Assembly (NCBI GenBank): GCA_963737625.1
Contig: CAVTTK010000005.1
Span: 186,001 to 250,000 of the forward strand
Length of the DNA: 64,000 bases
Source of the DNA: Bog-756 sp963737625
GTDB taxonomy: Bacteria > Actinomycetota > Acidimicrobiia > Acidimicrobiales > RAAP-2
Direction: 5' to 3'
The notes beneath the pieces were generated by a model. It had not been told where the DNA came from, did no database searches, and was given only the letters and a program-made list of their open reading frames with translations. Numbering within the stretch: the stretch's first letter is position 1; every line of letters begins with the position of its first letter. The translations under genes were made by a program, and so were the position numbers. Below are positions 40,976-50,900 of this stretch, piece by piece.

Positions 40976-42225
40976 GCCACCATCTTGGTGGAGCCGGGGC
41001 AACCCTGCCCGGCCAGCCTCCCGGCGGCGTAGCCGCTGGCCAGTGAGGCGTCGGCCAACAGGCCCACCGGCCCGATCCAGTCGCCGGCCATGGTGACCCC
41101 GGGCATGCCCGTGTCCTCGACCCCGGGACGGCCGGTCAGCCCGCCCGTCGAAGCCAGGGGAAGGGCTCCGCACACCGTCATGCGGGCGAGGAACCGCCGG
41201 ACGACCACGTCCGTGCCGTCCACGCCCGCCGTGGCTGTCAGGGCCTCTAGTTGGGCTCGGTCCTCGGCCGCGGCTCGGGCCCCGTAGCGGATGACGGCCA
41301 TGACGGCTCGGTCCCCGCCGGTCTGCCGAGCTGGCGGGGACTGCACCGTGGCGTACAGCGGGTCATCGAGGGAGAGGACATATCCCGGCTGGGGGACTCT
41401 CGACAGCCCGAGGTCGAGGCATGCTGCCGTCACCGGTGGACCGAGCTCGCCCCACTCCGGCTCGGTGGCCAGGACCCGGCGGACGGCGGCCGGACCACCG
41501 GCGGCCACCACCACCCGGGAGGCCACCAGGGTCCCATCCGATGTGACGACCTCGATGCCGCTGCCCCGGCGCGTCAGACCCAGCACCTCTGTCCCGGAGC
41601 GGAGGTCGAGGGACCGTCCCAGGGCGTCGATCAGCTGACGCCACCCTCCGTGCAGATAGAGCACGCCGCCCCGGTTGGCCAGCTGCAGCTGACCCAGCGC
41701 GGTTCCCGCGCTGAACCGATTGACGTCGTCGCTGTAGGTACTCAGGCGGAGCAGGGCCCGAACCAGGGACTCGGCATCGGGTCGGAGGTGGTAGCCGGCC
41801 AGCCACTCGGCCACCGTGGTGTGATCGAGTGCCTCGGCCCGGAGCCGCGGGAGGCGGCCGAGGAGGCGGCCCAGCTGGACCTTGGACCGGGTCCCGAGGG
41901 CGCCGGTGCGCAGGAGCGAGGCCGGGCCGGTGGGCAGGGCGTGGAGACGCCCGCCGGACAGCCCCCGGTAGAGGGACAGCGGCGGGGCCGCGCCGTCAGG
42001 GGTGATGCCGAGGGCGGTCAGAACCCGGATGCCCGCGCCGTGCCGGTAGAGCGCGTGGGCTCCCATGTTGAGGGTGAACCCGTCACGTTCGACGGTGCGG
42101 GCCCTTCCTCCGGGTTGATGGGCATCGACGGCCATGACGCGGCAACCGGTCTGTCGGGCGGCCGCGGCCGCCGCCAGTCCGGCCAGTCCGGCGCCCACCA
42201 CGATCACGTCAGCATCGTTCGTCAC
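40972..42225 (-). CDS. NAD(P)/FAD-dependent oxidoreductase, phytoene-dehydrogenase-like
   Basis: 417 residues from GTG 42225: Rossmann start DADVIVVGAGLAGLAAAAAA, an AVDAHQPGGRARTVERDG block, and the C-terminal GMPGVTMAGDWIGPVGLLAD FAD-binding end with LASGYAAGRLAGQ. It lacks the cysteine that ties FAD covalently in the amine oxidase at 4954. Coupled by a four-base overlap to the SigJ-like factor, an arrangement known from many ECF41-type loci, where an oxidoreductase or carboxymuconolactone-decarboxylase gene is the target. Substrate unknown. Confidence 0.85.
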   Translation of the reverse strand: MTNDADVIVVGAGLAGLAAAAAARQTGCRVMAVDAHQPGGRARTVERDGFTLNMGAHALYRHGAGIRVLTALGITPDGAAPPLSLYRGLSGGRLHALPTGPASLLRTGALGTRSKVQLGRLLGRLPRLRAEALDHTTVAEWLAGYHLRPDAESLVRALLRLSTYSDDVNRFSAGTALGQLQLANRGGVLYLHGGWRQLIDALGRSLDLRSGTEVLGLTRRGSGIEVVTSDGTLVASRVVVAAGGPAAVRRVLATEPEWGELGPPVTAACLDLGLSRVPQPGYVLSLDDPLYATVQSPPARQTGGDRAVMAVIRYGARAAAEDRAQLEALTATAGVDGTDVVVRRFLARMTVCGALPLASTGGLTGRPGVEDTGMPGVTMAGDWIGPVGLLADASLASGYAAGRLAGQGCPGSTKMVA

Positions 42226-42357
42226 GCATACCTGACGCCGCCCGGGGATGTCTCGTGACACCTTCTGACGAACTCCGCTGTCACCAGGGTGGACGCGCTC
42301 CACGCCGCCGAGCGGAAACCCCCTCGCCGACCGTCTGGGCAGCTCGCCCCTTTGCGG

Positions 42358-42382
42358 TACAGTGACGTTGACGTACACGTAA
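42358..42382 (+). promoter_or_regulatory. Probable MerR-type operator before the DHA2 transporter gene
   Basis: TACAGT (42358-42363) can serve as -10, and directly downstream lies the inverted repeat TTGACGTACACGTAA (42368-42382), whose ACGT-AC-ACGT core resembles LiuR-type MerR operators. The MerR gene at 44270 is the candidate ligand, being translationally coupled to the transporter gene it would control. With the site over the transcription start, repression would be expected. Confidence 0.5.
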
Positions 42383-42464
42383 AGGTCGTGGTCACGCCCC
42401 GGGGCCTCGTCCCCCATGAGTCGCTGATGAGCAGTGGCCGGCCAGGTGAGTACCCAGGAGCGCG

Positions 42465-44273
42465 ATGGCCGTCGTCGAGGGAGCGAAGTTCAGCCGGGCC
42501 CCCCGGCCGGCGGGTCCTGTCGGGGTCCCGGCCGACCTGCCGGCCAACTACAAGTGGATCGCCCTGTTCATCTCGACCCTCGGGATGTTGATGGCCACCA
42601 TCGACGGCTCGATCGTACTGATCGCCCTCCCGGACATCTTCCGGGGTATCGGGCTCGATCCGCTCCAACCAGGGAACACCTTCTACCTCCTCTGGATGAT
42701 CCTGGGCTTCCTGGTCATCACCAGTGTCCTCGTGGTCAGCCTGGGCCGCATGGGTGACATCTACGGGCGGGTGCGCACCTACAACCTGGGCTTCGCCGTG
42801 TTCACGTTCTTCTCCCTGATGCTGAGCATCACCTGGATGACCGGTCATGCCGCCGGTGTCTGGTTGATCTCCATGCGGATCTTCCAGGGCGTGGGGGCGG
42901 CCATGCTCATGGCCAACTCGTCGGCCATTCTCACCGATGTCTTCCCGGACAACCAACGGGGCATGGCTCTCGGGGTCAATCAGGCGGCGGCCTTCAGTGG
43001 CACGTTCATCGGATTGGTGCTCGGCGGGCTGCTGGCCCCGATCAATTGGAGGCTCATCTTCTTGGTGTCGGTGCCCATCGGCCTGTTCGCCACGGTCTTC
43101 GGCTACTACAAGCTGCGGGAGACCAGCCCCAAGAGGCCGGCCCACATTGACTGGCCGGGCAATGTCACGTTCGCCTTTGGTCTCATCCTGGTCATGGTGG
43201 GAATCACCTACGGCATCGAGCCCTACGGTCACCATGTCATGGGCTGGACCAGTCCCGCGGTGCTCGGTTCCCTGGCCCTGGGCGTGGCCCTCTTGATCGC
43301 CTTCTGCATCATCGAGACCAAAGTCGACCAACCGATGTTCCGACTGCAGCTGTTCAAGATCCGCGCCTTCACCAGCGGCGTGCTGGCCAGCTTCTTGGCT
43401 GCCCTCAGCCGAGGTGGGCTGATGTTCATGCTGATCATCTGGCTGCAGGGCATCTGGCTCCCCCTGCATGGCTACGACTTCAGCGTCACCCCCCTGTGGG
43501 CCGGTATCGCCATGCTCCCGCTCACCCTCGGTTTCCTCATCGCCGGACCGGCCTCGGGGATTCTGTCCGACCGTTACGGCGCCCGGCCCTTTGCCACCGG
43601 GGGCATGCTGGGCACGGCCATCTGCCTGGCCCTGCTCGAATTCCTCCCGGTCGATTTCTCCTACTGGTGGTTCGGCTTCATCCTGTTCCTCACCGGGTTG
43701 ACCATGGCGTCGTTCGGCTCCCCCAACCGAGCCGGCGTGATGAACAGCCTTCCGCCCCAGCACCGGGGGGCGGGCTCGGGGATGAACACCACGTTCCAGA
43801 ACTCGGCGCAGGTGCTCTCCATCGGGATCTTCTTCACCTTGATGATCGTCGGACTCACGGCGTCGCTTCCGGCCAACCTGTTCCACGGGCTCACCGCCCA
43901 CGGGGTGCCCTCCGACGTGGCCAACCAGGTCGCTCACCTTTCGCCGGTCTCCACCCTGTTCGCCGCCTTCTTGGGCTACGACCCCGTGCAACACCTGATC
44001 GGAGCCCACGCCCTGAGCCAGCTACCGCTGACCCAGCAGCAGGCGCTCACTGGTCGCAGCTTCTTCCCCGGCCTGATCAGCGAGCCGTTCCAGGCGGGAC
44101 TCCACGCCGCCCTCGATTTTGCCATCGTGACCAGCCTGTTGGCCGCCGGAGCTTCGTGGCTGCGGGGCGGTCGCTACGTGTACTCGGAGCCGGAGGATGA
44201 TGCCCGGGCTGACGAAGTCGGCTCACCCGACGACGTGTCGGGAGCGGCCATCGCCCAGGCGGAGGCGGAGTGA
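42465..44273 (+). CDS. MFS transporter, DHA2 (14-helix drug:H+ antiporter) family
   Basis: 602 residues with about 14 hydrophobic segments from residue 30 to 555. DHA2 markers are LGMLMATIDGSIVLIALPDI in the first helix (motif D1-like), GRMGDIYGRVR (motif A) and RIFQGVGAAMLMANSSAIL (motif B/C area), with a long loop near 480-530. It should expel hydrophobic or cationic compounds in exchange for protons. ATG 42465 has AGGAG eight bases upstream. The MerR regulator follows with a GTGA overlap, a usual way for self-regulated efflux units. Confidence 0.93.
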   Translation: MAVVEGAKFSRAPRPAGPVGVPADLPANYKWIALFISTLGMLMATIDGSIVLIALPDIFRGIGLDPLQPGNTFYLLWMILGFLVITSVLVVSLGRMGDIYGRVRTYNLGFAVFTFFSLMLSITWMTGHAAGVWLISMRIFQGVGAAMLMANSSAILTDVFPDNQRGMALGVNQAAAFSGTFIGLVLGGLLAPINWRLIFLVSVPIGLFATVFGYYKLRETSPKRPAHIDWPGNVTFAFGLILVMVGITYGIEPYGHHVMGWTSPAVLGSLALGVALLIAFCIIETKVDQPMFRLQLFKIRAFTSGVLASFLAALSRGGLMFMLIIWLQGIWLPLHGYDFSVTPLWAGIAMLPLTLGFLIAGPASGILSDRYGARPFATGGMLGTAICLALLEFLPVDFSYWWFGFILFLTGLTMASFGSPNRAGVMNSLPPQHRGAGSGMNTTFQNSAQVLSIGIFFTLMIVGLTASLPANLFHGLTAHGVPSDVANQVAHLSPVSTLFAAFLGYDPVQHLIGAHALSQLPLTQQQALTGRSFFPGLISEPFQAGLHAALDFAIVTSLLAAGASWLRGGRYVYSEPEDDARADEVGSPDDVSGAAIAQAEAE

Positions 44274-44755
44274 GCACCCCGACGGGTGCGGCCCAGGTGA
44301 CCCCGACGGTCCTCCGGATCGGCGAGGTGGCCAAACGGACCGGGCTCACCCCGCGTACCCTGCGCTACTGGGAGGAGCAGGGCCTCATCCGCCCTAGCGG
44401 CTATCGGGGAGGGGGAGAGCGCATGTACTCCCAGATGGACATGGCCCGGGCCATCCGGATCAAGGACCTGCAGGAGCTGTTGGGCTTCACACTGGCTGAG
44501 GTCCGGGTGGTGCTGGACACCGAGGACGTCGAGGTGCTTGACCGGGTCCGGTCGGAGTACCGGTGGGGTGACGCTTCCCCCGAGGTCCGCCGTGACCTGC
44601 TTGATCAGGCCATCGAAGCCAATGAGAAGCTGCTGGACCGACTCGACGACACACTGGCCCGGATCGGGCGGTTCCGGGACGAGCGGGCGGTCAAGTCGAT
44701 CCGGCTTCACGAGATACGAAACGGACTCGACGGTTCCGGCCCCGGTGGCCCCTAG
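44270..44755 (+). CDS. MerR-family transcriptional regulator
   Basis: 161 residues. MerR winged helix: VLRIGEVAKRTGLTPRTLRY and WEEQGLIRPSGYRGGGERMY, followed by a DMARAIRIKDLQELLGFTLAE helix and a coiled coil (EANEKLLDRLDDTLARIGRF). There is no Cys pair for metal binding, so it probably senses an organic ligand or acts as a repressor of the LiuR-like kind. GTG start overlaps the transporter stop. Probable target: the repeat at 42368-42382. Confidence 0.92.
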   Translation: MSTPTGAAQVTPTVLRIGEVAKRTGLTPRTLRYWEEQGLIRPSGYRGGGERMYSQMDMARAIRIKDLQELLGFTLAEVRVVLDTEDVEVLDRVRSEYRWGDASPEVRRDLLDQAIEANEKLLDRLDDTLARIGRFRDERAVKSIRLHEIRNGLDGSGPGGP

Positions 44756-44791
44756 GCGCGTCGGTGGCGAACTCGACTGCCGCTCAGTGAA

Positions 44792-44811
44792 GGGCAAGCC
44801 GAATGTTGCCC
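44792..44811 (+). promoter_or_regulatory. Inverted repeat between merR and the dienelactone hydrolase gene
   Basis: GGGCAA, eight bases, TTGCCC: perfect six-base arms, 36 bases after the merR stop. No run of T follows, so it is a weak terminator candidate; an operator for the next gene is equally possible. Confidence 0.3.
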
Positions 44812-44890
44812 GCCTCGTCCGGGCCCCGACGCGAACCAACGATCCGACGACGACGCCCCTACCGACCAGAAAGACAGGAGCCACCCCGAC

Positions 44891-45637
44891 ATGAGCGACG
44901 CCATGCGAGCAGAGACGGTAGCGATCACCGGGCACGGGAAGGACACCATCGAGGCGTATCTGGCCCAGCCCCTCGATGGCCCGCCCACCGGTGGTGTCGT
45001 GGTGATTCATCACATGCCCGGATACGACCAGGGCACCAAGGAGATCGCCCGCACGTTCGCCGTCCACGGGTACTTGGCTATCTGCCCGAACCTGTACAGC
45101 CGGGAGGCCCCCGGGGCCGCCCCCGACGACGCCGCCGCCGCGGCCCGAGCCCTCGGCGGCGTGCCCGATGCGCGGTTGGTGGGCGATGTCGGAGGTGCCG
45201 CCACGCACCTCCGGTCCCTCGCCTCGTCCAACGGCAAGGTGGCGACCATCGGCTACTGCTCCGGGGGCCGACAGTCCTTCCTGGCTGCCTGTACCCTCGA
45301 TCTCGATGCCGCAGTCGACTGCTACGGCGCCTTCGTCACGAGGCCCACGCCGGAGGGCTTCCCGCTCAGCTTCGGGCCCATCGTCGACCTGGCCCCCAAT
45401 CTGTCCTGCCCATTGCTGGGCCTGTTCGGTGCCGAGGACCAGCACCCGTCACCGGAGGAGGTCGCCGAGCTGGAATCGGCGTTGACCGCAGCCGGCAAGG
45501 AGTTCGAATTCCACAGCTACGAAGGTGCCGGACACGCCTTCTTCGCCACCGACCGACCCAGCTTCCGACCCGAGGCGGCCAAGGACGGTTGGGCCAGGAT
45601 CTGGGAGTTCTTCGGCCGCAACCTCGCCACCTCCTGA
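44891..45637 (+). CDS. Dienelactone hydrolase family protein
   Basis: 248-residue alpha/beta hydrolase. Catalytic triad of the DLH type: Cys in IGYCSGGRQSF, Asp in FGAEDQHPS and His in GAGHAFF. The Cys nucleophile marks true dienelactone-hydrolase relatives, which open lactones in chlorocatechol and related ring-cleavage pathways, but the family also has many other esterases. No other ring-cleavage genes are near. The ATG has an ACAGGAG site upstream. Linked to the small gene behind it, 55 bases away. Confidence 0.88.
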   Translation: MSDAMRAETVAITGHGKDTIEAYLAQPLDGPPTGGVVVIHHMPGYDQGTKEIARTFAVHGYLAICPNLYSREAPGAAPDDAAAAARALGGVPDARLVGDVGGAATHLRSLASSNGKVATIGYCSGGRQSFLAACTLDLDAAVDCYGAFVTRPTPEGFPLSFGPIVDLAPNLSCPLLGLFGAEDQHPSPEEVAELESALTAAGKEFEFHSYEGAGHAFFATDRPSFRPEAAKDGWARIWEFFGRNLATS

Positions 45638-45692
45638 GCGGCACCACCGACCACTGCACCACCGAGCCGACCACCGACCGAACGGAGCAACC

Positions 45693-45971
45693 ATGTGCAC
45701 GTACCAGACGACCACGTTGGGAATGGAAGGCAGCGGCAAAGGAGCCGACGGCTGGTTCCCGATCACTGGCGCCACCGTCTACTTCGATCACCCGGTTCAT
45801 GCCCGTGCCGAGCACACCTTGAACGTCGATCTGATCAACCCGTCCCGCGGCGCAGGTGCCCGGGTGGCGATGGAACTCGACCCGCGGTCTGCCCGGGCGT
45901 TGGCCGAAGCCATCCTGCACACGTTGGAAACGGCACCGTCCGACCTGGTTTCCGTCGTGACCTCGGGCTGA
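45693..45971 (+). CDS. Small conserved protein, DUF6295-like
   Basis: 92 residues, MCTYQTTTLGMEGSGKGADG then WFPITGATVYFDHPVHARAE and HTLNVDLINPSRGAGARVAM. This matches, as far as I recall, the conserved DUF6295 family of actinobacteria, often found beside dienelactone-hydrolase genes. Function unknown. A GGAG site nine bases before ATG 45693 decides the start; the frame upstream of it is open but shadows the hydrolase gene. Confidence 0.75.
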   Translation: MCTYQTTTLGMEGSGKGADGWFPITGATVYFDHPVHARAEHTLNVDLINPSRGAGARVAMELDPRSARALAEAILHTLETAPSDLVSVVTSG

Positions 45972-46030
45972 GCACGCTTCCTTTCGCCGGCCCGTGCGTC
46001 TTGTTGATGAAGGAGTGGGCTCCCGAGCTG

Positions 46031-46555
46031 CTACTGGGGCGGAAGCATCGGATCGGATGAAGGCGGCGGTGCCGAAGGCGGTGGTGGCGTCTGCCCCACT
46101 TCCTCCGCCGGAGCGGCGGGCGCCTCTTCAGCGGGCTGAGCTGCCGGGGAGGAGGTCCAACCGGCCGCGGCAGCCGGTGGAGGTGCTACCCCCACGGCGT
46201 TGACGCCGCCACCGGCCCAGTAGTCGTTGAGGCGTCCCTGGACTTTGATCACCCAGATGAAGAATCCGACGATGGGGATGAAGACCCAAAATCCAGTGAG
46301 CCCGGTGACGGGGGGTGTTTTGCCTTGACGTTGATAGACGTGGCCGATCTCAGACGGCAGCAGGAACGAGTTCACAATGGGAATGAAGATGGCGAAGACC
46401 AGTCCCAGGCCTCCACCGATTCCGTCGTGTGCTGAATCCTTGAGCTCCTTGAACGACGCGTACTGCCAATAGAGGAAGTAGATCCCCAAGGTGATCAACG
46501 ACAGTCCGATCACGCCCCATGGGTTCCTGACCTTTCCCAATCCGCCATTTGCCAT
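46031..46555 (-). CDS. DUF4234-like membrane protein with Pro/Ala tail
   Basis: 174 residues from ATG 46555. RNPWGVIGLSLITLGIYFLY starts the DUF4234-like region, with helices at about 12-30, 50-72 and 88-110, and YQRQGKTPPVTGLTGFW between. The C-terminal 60 residues are Ala/Pro/Glu-rich and presumably cytosolic or disordered. Lower GC than neighbouring genes, like the next gene, and both carry proline-rich tails, so the two may act together. Function unknown. Confidence 0.75.
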   Translation of the reverse strand: MANGGLGKVRNPWGVIGLSLITLGIYFLYWQYASFKELKDSAHDGIGGGLGLVFAIFIPIVNSFLLPSEIGHVYQRQGKTPPVTGLTGFWVFIPIVGFFIWVIKVQGRLNDYWAGGGVNAVGVAPPPAAAAGWTSSPAAQPAEEAPAAPAEEVGQTPPPPSAPPPSSDPMLPPQ

Positions 46556-46819
46556 CACCAGCGCCTCGCTTCTCCGACAGTCTCTGACCCAGAGAGTTGA
46601 CCACAAGGACAGCGCCAGTGCTTGCGGCCTTGTCTGCTCCCCTCGTGCCCGATTCTCCGGCTTGCACAGGTCGGACTGCGCTGCCGCATCGACCACCCGT
46701 CGGCCAGGGCATTGCTCGAGCCCCTCGTGCAGACGCTGGATACGGCACGAGGGGCCGGCGGACCGTCGTGCCACTCACCGGTCCGGCGCGCCGATCCCGG
46801 TTGTAGGTGACCTTGGCGG

Positions 46820-47710
46820 CTACTGGGACGGCGGATCCTGATCGGGAGGGGGCGGCGCCGAGGGGACGGGCGGTACCTGGCCTGGAGGGGGAGGGGGCGG
46901 CGCCGAGGGGACGGGCGGAGGCGGCGCCTGGCCAGGTGCAGGGTATCCGGGCGGGGGAGGCGGAGCCTGGCCGGGCGGTGGTGGATAGCTGGGCTGGGCC
47001 GGCGGAAAGCTCCCGGGCTGCGCTGGCGGGTAGCCGGCGCCAGGAGCTGGGGGGTAGCCCCCAGGCTGCGCCGGTGGATAGCCGGCACCAGGAGCTGGTG
47101 GATAGCCGGCACCAGGAGCTGGTGGATAGCCGGCACCAGGAGCTGGTGGATAGCCCCCGGGCTGCACTGGTGGATAGCCGGCACCAGGAGCTGGTGGATA
47201 GCCGGCACCAGGGGGAGGCGGGTAGCCAGTTCCATATCCTCCCGCCGGCGGATAGCCACCCCCCGCCCAGGCCGTGTTGGCGAGCGCTGCCGGACCACGG
47301 TAGGTGCTCTCACCTAGCCACAAGATCCACCAGAAGATGACCCATACGTAGGGGATGACCAGTCCCACTGTGAACCCCGGACCGTGCCCGAAGCTCTTCG
47401 AGATGTCATTGGCAACGATGATGTACACGACGAAGAAGCCGAGCTCACCGACGTAGGGAATGAGCAGAAGAAGCAGAAACCAACCCCACGTTTTGGGTCG
47501 ACCGGCGATCCTCAGCAGGACGATGAACTGGTAGATCGGTATAAAGGCAGCCCAGGCGGGATCGCCATAGGGGCCGGCCTTCTTGTAGGCCCCGTAGGCG
47601 CCGAGCGACGTCACGATGTAGAAGGCCAGGCCTATGAAGAGGAGTACGAAGAACCCTCCTCGTGAACTATTCGTGGTGTACGTGTAGGTGGTGGCCAACA
47701 GATGTCCCAT
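46820..47710 (-). CDS. DUF5684-like membrane protein with long Pro/Gly repeat tail
   Basis: 296 residues from ATG 47710, which has GGGGAG upstream. Helices at about 18-42, 52-70, 75-98 and 110-135; the pattern GDPAWAAFIPIYQFIVLLRI and GRPKTWGWFLLLLLIPYV is that of DUF5684 proteins. From residue 150 on the protein is a repeat region built on GYPPAPGA / PGGYPPAQ, nearly half of its length. Part of a lower-GC pair with the preceding gene. Tail function unknown; such repeats can drive phase separation or bind SH3/WW-like partners, which is only speculation. Confidence 0.8.
   Translation of the reverse strand: MGHLLATTYTYTTNSSRGGFFVLLFIGLAFYIVTSLGAYGAYKKAGPYGDPAWAAFIPIYQFIVLLRIAGRPKTWGWFLLLLLIPYVGELGFFVVYIIVANDISKSFGHGPGFTVGLVIPYVWVIFWWILWLGESTYRGPAALANTAWAGGGYPPAGGYGTGYPPPPGAGYPPAPGAGYPPVQPGGYPPAPGAGYPPAPGAGYPPAPGAGYPPAQPGGYPPAPGAGYPPAQPGSFPPAQPSYPPPPGQAPPPPPGYPAPGQAPPPPVPSAPPPPPPGQVPPVPSAPPPPDQDPPSQ
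47073..47216. repeat. 24-bp tandem repeats (GYPPAPGA coding)
   Basis: Six consecutive 24-base units start at 47073, 47097, 47121, 47145, 47169 and 47193. Those at 47073, 47097, 47121 and 47169 are identical; the other two have changed ends. Degenerate units continue on both sides within the gene. The near-identity suggests recent slippage or recombination. Confidence 0.85.
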
Positions 47711-47953
47711 GGTCTCCCCTTTGAACTTGGCGGGTCCCGTGCCGGGCCGTCCACGTACTTGATAGCACCTGGCCCGCCCGATGTTGTCGATCCTGGGCCT
47801 TCGTTTGAGCCGGGGACGGCTGCGATCACGAGCTCTGGCGACTGCCGGCCGACGTACGCTTCCGGTGGCACCACCAGGGGTTCCGCTTCGGGACAGCATG
47901 CCCGCCCGCCGGGTGACCTCAGTGTCGCACCTCGTGAGTAGGGTCGCAGAGCG

Positions 47954-50900
47954 ATGATGCATCTGTACTCGGCGGGCTCGGCCCGCCTCCTGGCGACTCG
48001 CCTGGCCGAGGTCCTCGGGGCCGCGCCCTCGGACCCGCTGACGCCCGAATGGCTGGCCGTTCCCTCCGACGGGATGCGCCGTTGGCTGAGCCTGGAGTTG
48101 GCCCGTCATCTCGGAGCTTCCGGTCCCTCGGCCAGCGACGGTGTCGCCGCCAACATTGTGCGTGCCTACCCGGGGGACCTCCGGAACGCGGTCCTGGCCC
48201 TGGACCGGCCAAAGGACCAGCCTGATGCCTGGCGCATCGAGCGGATGGTGTGGCCGGTCCTCGAAGCCATCTCGGAGACCGACGGAGCTGCGCTTCCCAC
48301 CGGGCTGACGGTGTTGGAGAGCCAGCGGGAGGGCTCCTCGCTCTACGCCAAGGGCCGTCGCATCGCCGACCTGTTCGACCGTTACCATCTGCACCGCCCG
48401 AACATGGTGCAGCACTGGGCCCGGGACCGTCTGGTCGATGGCACGGGGCGGACCCTGGACGACCACACCGTCTGGCAGGCCCGACTGTGGCGCGATGTCC
48501 GAGACCGTATCGGCGAGCCCAGCCCTCCCGAGCGCCTGCCCGGGGCCCTCCGGCGCCTGCACGCCGGTGAGGAGTTGCTCGACCTTCCGCCCCGCCTCGT
48601 GCTCTTCGGGTTCACCCTCTTGCCTGCCGGCGGCTTCCTTGACGTGGCACGCGCCGTGGCCACATCTCGAGAGGTCCATGTCTTCATGCTGGAGCCGACC
48701 CATCTCGATCCCGAGCTGCTCCTCGCGGCCAACCCCCGTCCCGAGGAGGGATCGGTCCGTCCTCGGTCCAGCGACTCCACAGCTCCGCTGGCCCTCCACC
48801 CGCTGCTCCGTAGCTGGGGCCGACTCCACCGCGAGACCGCCCTGCAGTTGGCCGACGTGCAGGCTGAAGGCGTCCCGGTCCTCCGGTTGGCCGATGCGGG
48901 TACGCCGTCGTCGAGCACGCTCCTCGGTCGGCTGCAACAGGACATCCGGGCCAACCGGGCCCCTGAGGCCGCTCTCGTCCCTGATCCCGCCGACGACTCC
49001 GTACAGTTCCACTCCTGCTTCGGGGCCAGCCGTCAGGTTGAGGTCCTGCGCGACGCCCTACTCCACCTGCTGGCCCGACCCGGGTCGGACCTTACCGAGG
49101 ACGACATCGTCGTCCTGTGCCCCGCTCTCGACCGGTTCGCTCCGCTGATCGAGGCCGCCTTCGGCCGTTCGGCGCCGGCCACGACACCCGGGCCCGGCGC
49201 CGACGGGGTGTCCGCCGTGGCGTCGGGCATCGGGCGACATGGCGCGCCGGCCCTGAGGTACCGCCTGGCCGACCGCTCCATCCGGACGACCAATCCGGTG
49301 CTGAGCGCGGCCTCGGCCCTCCTGCAGCTGGTGGCCGGCCGGTTCGACGTGGACTCCGTGCTCGAGTTCCTGGCCCTCGGCCCGGTTCGAGAGCGTTTCG
49401 GGTTCGACGACGACGATCTGGGCGTGATCGGCGAGTGGGTGGAGGCCACCAGTGTGCGCTGGGGTCTCGATCCGGCCCAGCGGGAGCGGCTGGGTCTGCC
49501 CGGTTCGGTCGTCACCAACACCTGGGCCGCGGCCGTGGACCGGCTGCTGATCGGCTCGGCCGTCTTCGACGAGGACCTCCGGCTGGCCATCGGCGATGTC
49601 GCCCCCTACGGGGTGGAGGGGGGAGACGTTGAGACCATCGGCAGCCTGGCTGCCGTCATGGCCTGCCTGGCCGATCTGGCCGCCGAGGCGTCCACGCCTC
49701 GCCCCGTGGCCGAGTGGGTCGAACGGATCGGCCAGACGTGCTCGGCCCTCTTCGCCGCCGAACGGGACCAAGGTTGGCAGATCGAGGCATTGGACCGCAT
49801 CCTGGGCGAAGTGCTCGAGTCCTCGGTGCTTGTGGACCAGGCCCCGTCGGTGACGTTGGAGTTCGGCGACGTCTGGAAGCTGTTGGACGAGCGCCTCGAC
49901 GACCGGGTGGGCCGGGCCGACTTCTTCCGGGGTGGGATCACGGTGACCTCGCTGACGCCGCTCCGCTGGGTGCCGTTCCGGGTGGTGTGCCTGCTCGGCA
50001 TGGACCAGTCAGTGTTCGGCGCCGAGGGCTCGGCCGGCGACGACCTCTCGGCCCTGGTCCCGTTGCTCGGGGACCGCGACCCGAGAGGGGAGGCACGCGA
50101 AACGCTGTTAGAGGCCGTGCTGGCCGCGCAGGACAACCTGGTGGTGGTGCGAGAGGGTCACGATGTCCGGACCAACCAGCCCGTCCCGAGGGCGGTGCCT
50201 ACCACTGAGCTCTACGAGTCCCTGCTGGCCTCGGTGGCCGTCGAGGCCCGGGCCGACGTGGCTCATCGCCTCGAGATCGAGCACCCGCGTCAACCCTACG
50301 ACGAGCGCTGTTTCGAAGCAGGGCGGTTGGTCGCCGGCACGCCCTGGGGGTTCGACGCCGGCGAACTGGCCGGGGCGGTGGCTCGGAGGACCCAGGCCAT
50401 CGAGAGGCAGCCGTTCCTGGACGAGCCCCTCAACCCGGTGACGTCCGATGTCATCGAGCTCTCCACGCTGCATCGGTTCCTCCGGAATCCCACCGCGGCG
50501 TTCTTCAGTTCCCGGCTGGAGGCCCGCCTCCCCCGCCCCGAGGACGACACGCCTACCGCTCTGACTGTGGATGTCGCAGGGCTGAACGGATGGGCCGTGG
50601 GATCACGGCTCCTCGAGGCCCGGCAGGCCGGGCGCAGCTTCGAGGAGTGGCTCCGATACGAACGCCAGCTGGGCACCCTGCCGCCGTCGCCGCTCGGCGA
50701 CGATCAGCTCGGGGTCCTCGACCAGACGGTGCAGACCATGCTGGACGCCGCCTACCAGGCCGGCATGGCGCCGGGTCCGGCCCGCCCCTGTCCCGTGGAC
50801 GCCCTGCTTCCGGACGGTACCCGGGTGGTGGGCTCGGTCCCCGTCCGGCTGGGCGGCGGGGCCGACGGGGAGACCGGCCCCGCCGCGCTCCACTACTCGA

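Noticed and set aside
46556..46819. Possible RNA gene in the gap between the two proline-tailed membrane genes
   Set aside because: I found no tRNA T-loop motif, no stable hairpin with T run and no clear promoter.
47073..47216. Regular 24-base repeats considered as a CRISPR array
   Set aside because: There are no spacers; units are contiguous, in frame and encode GYPPAPGA repeats.
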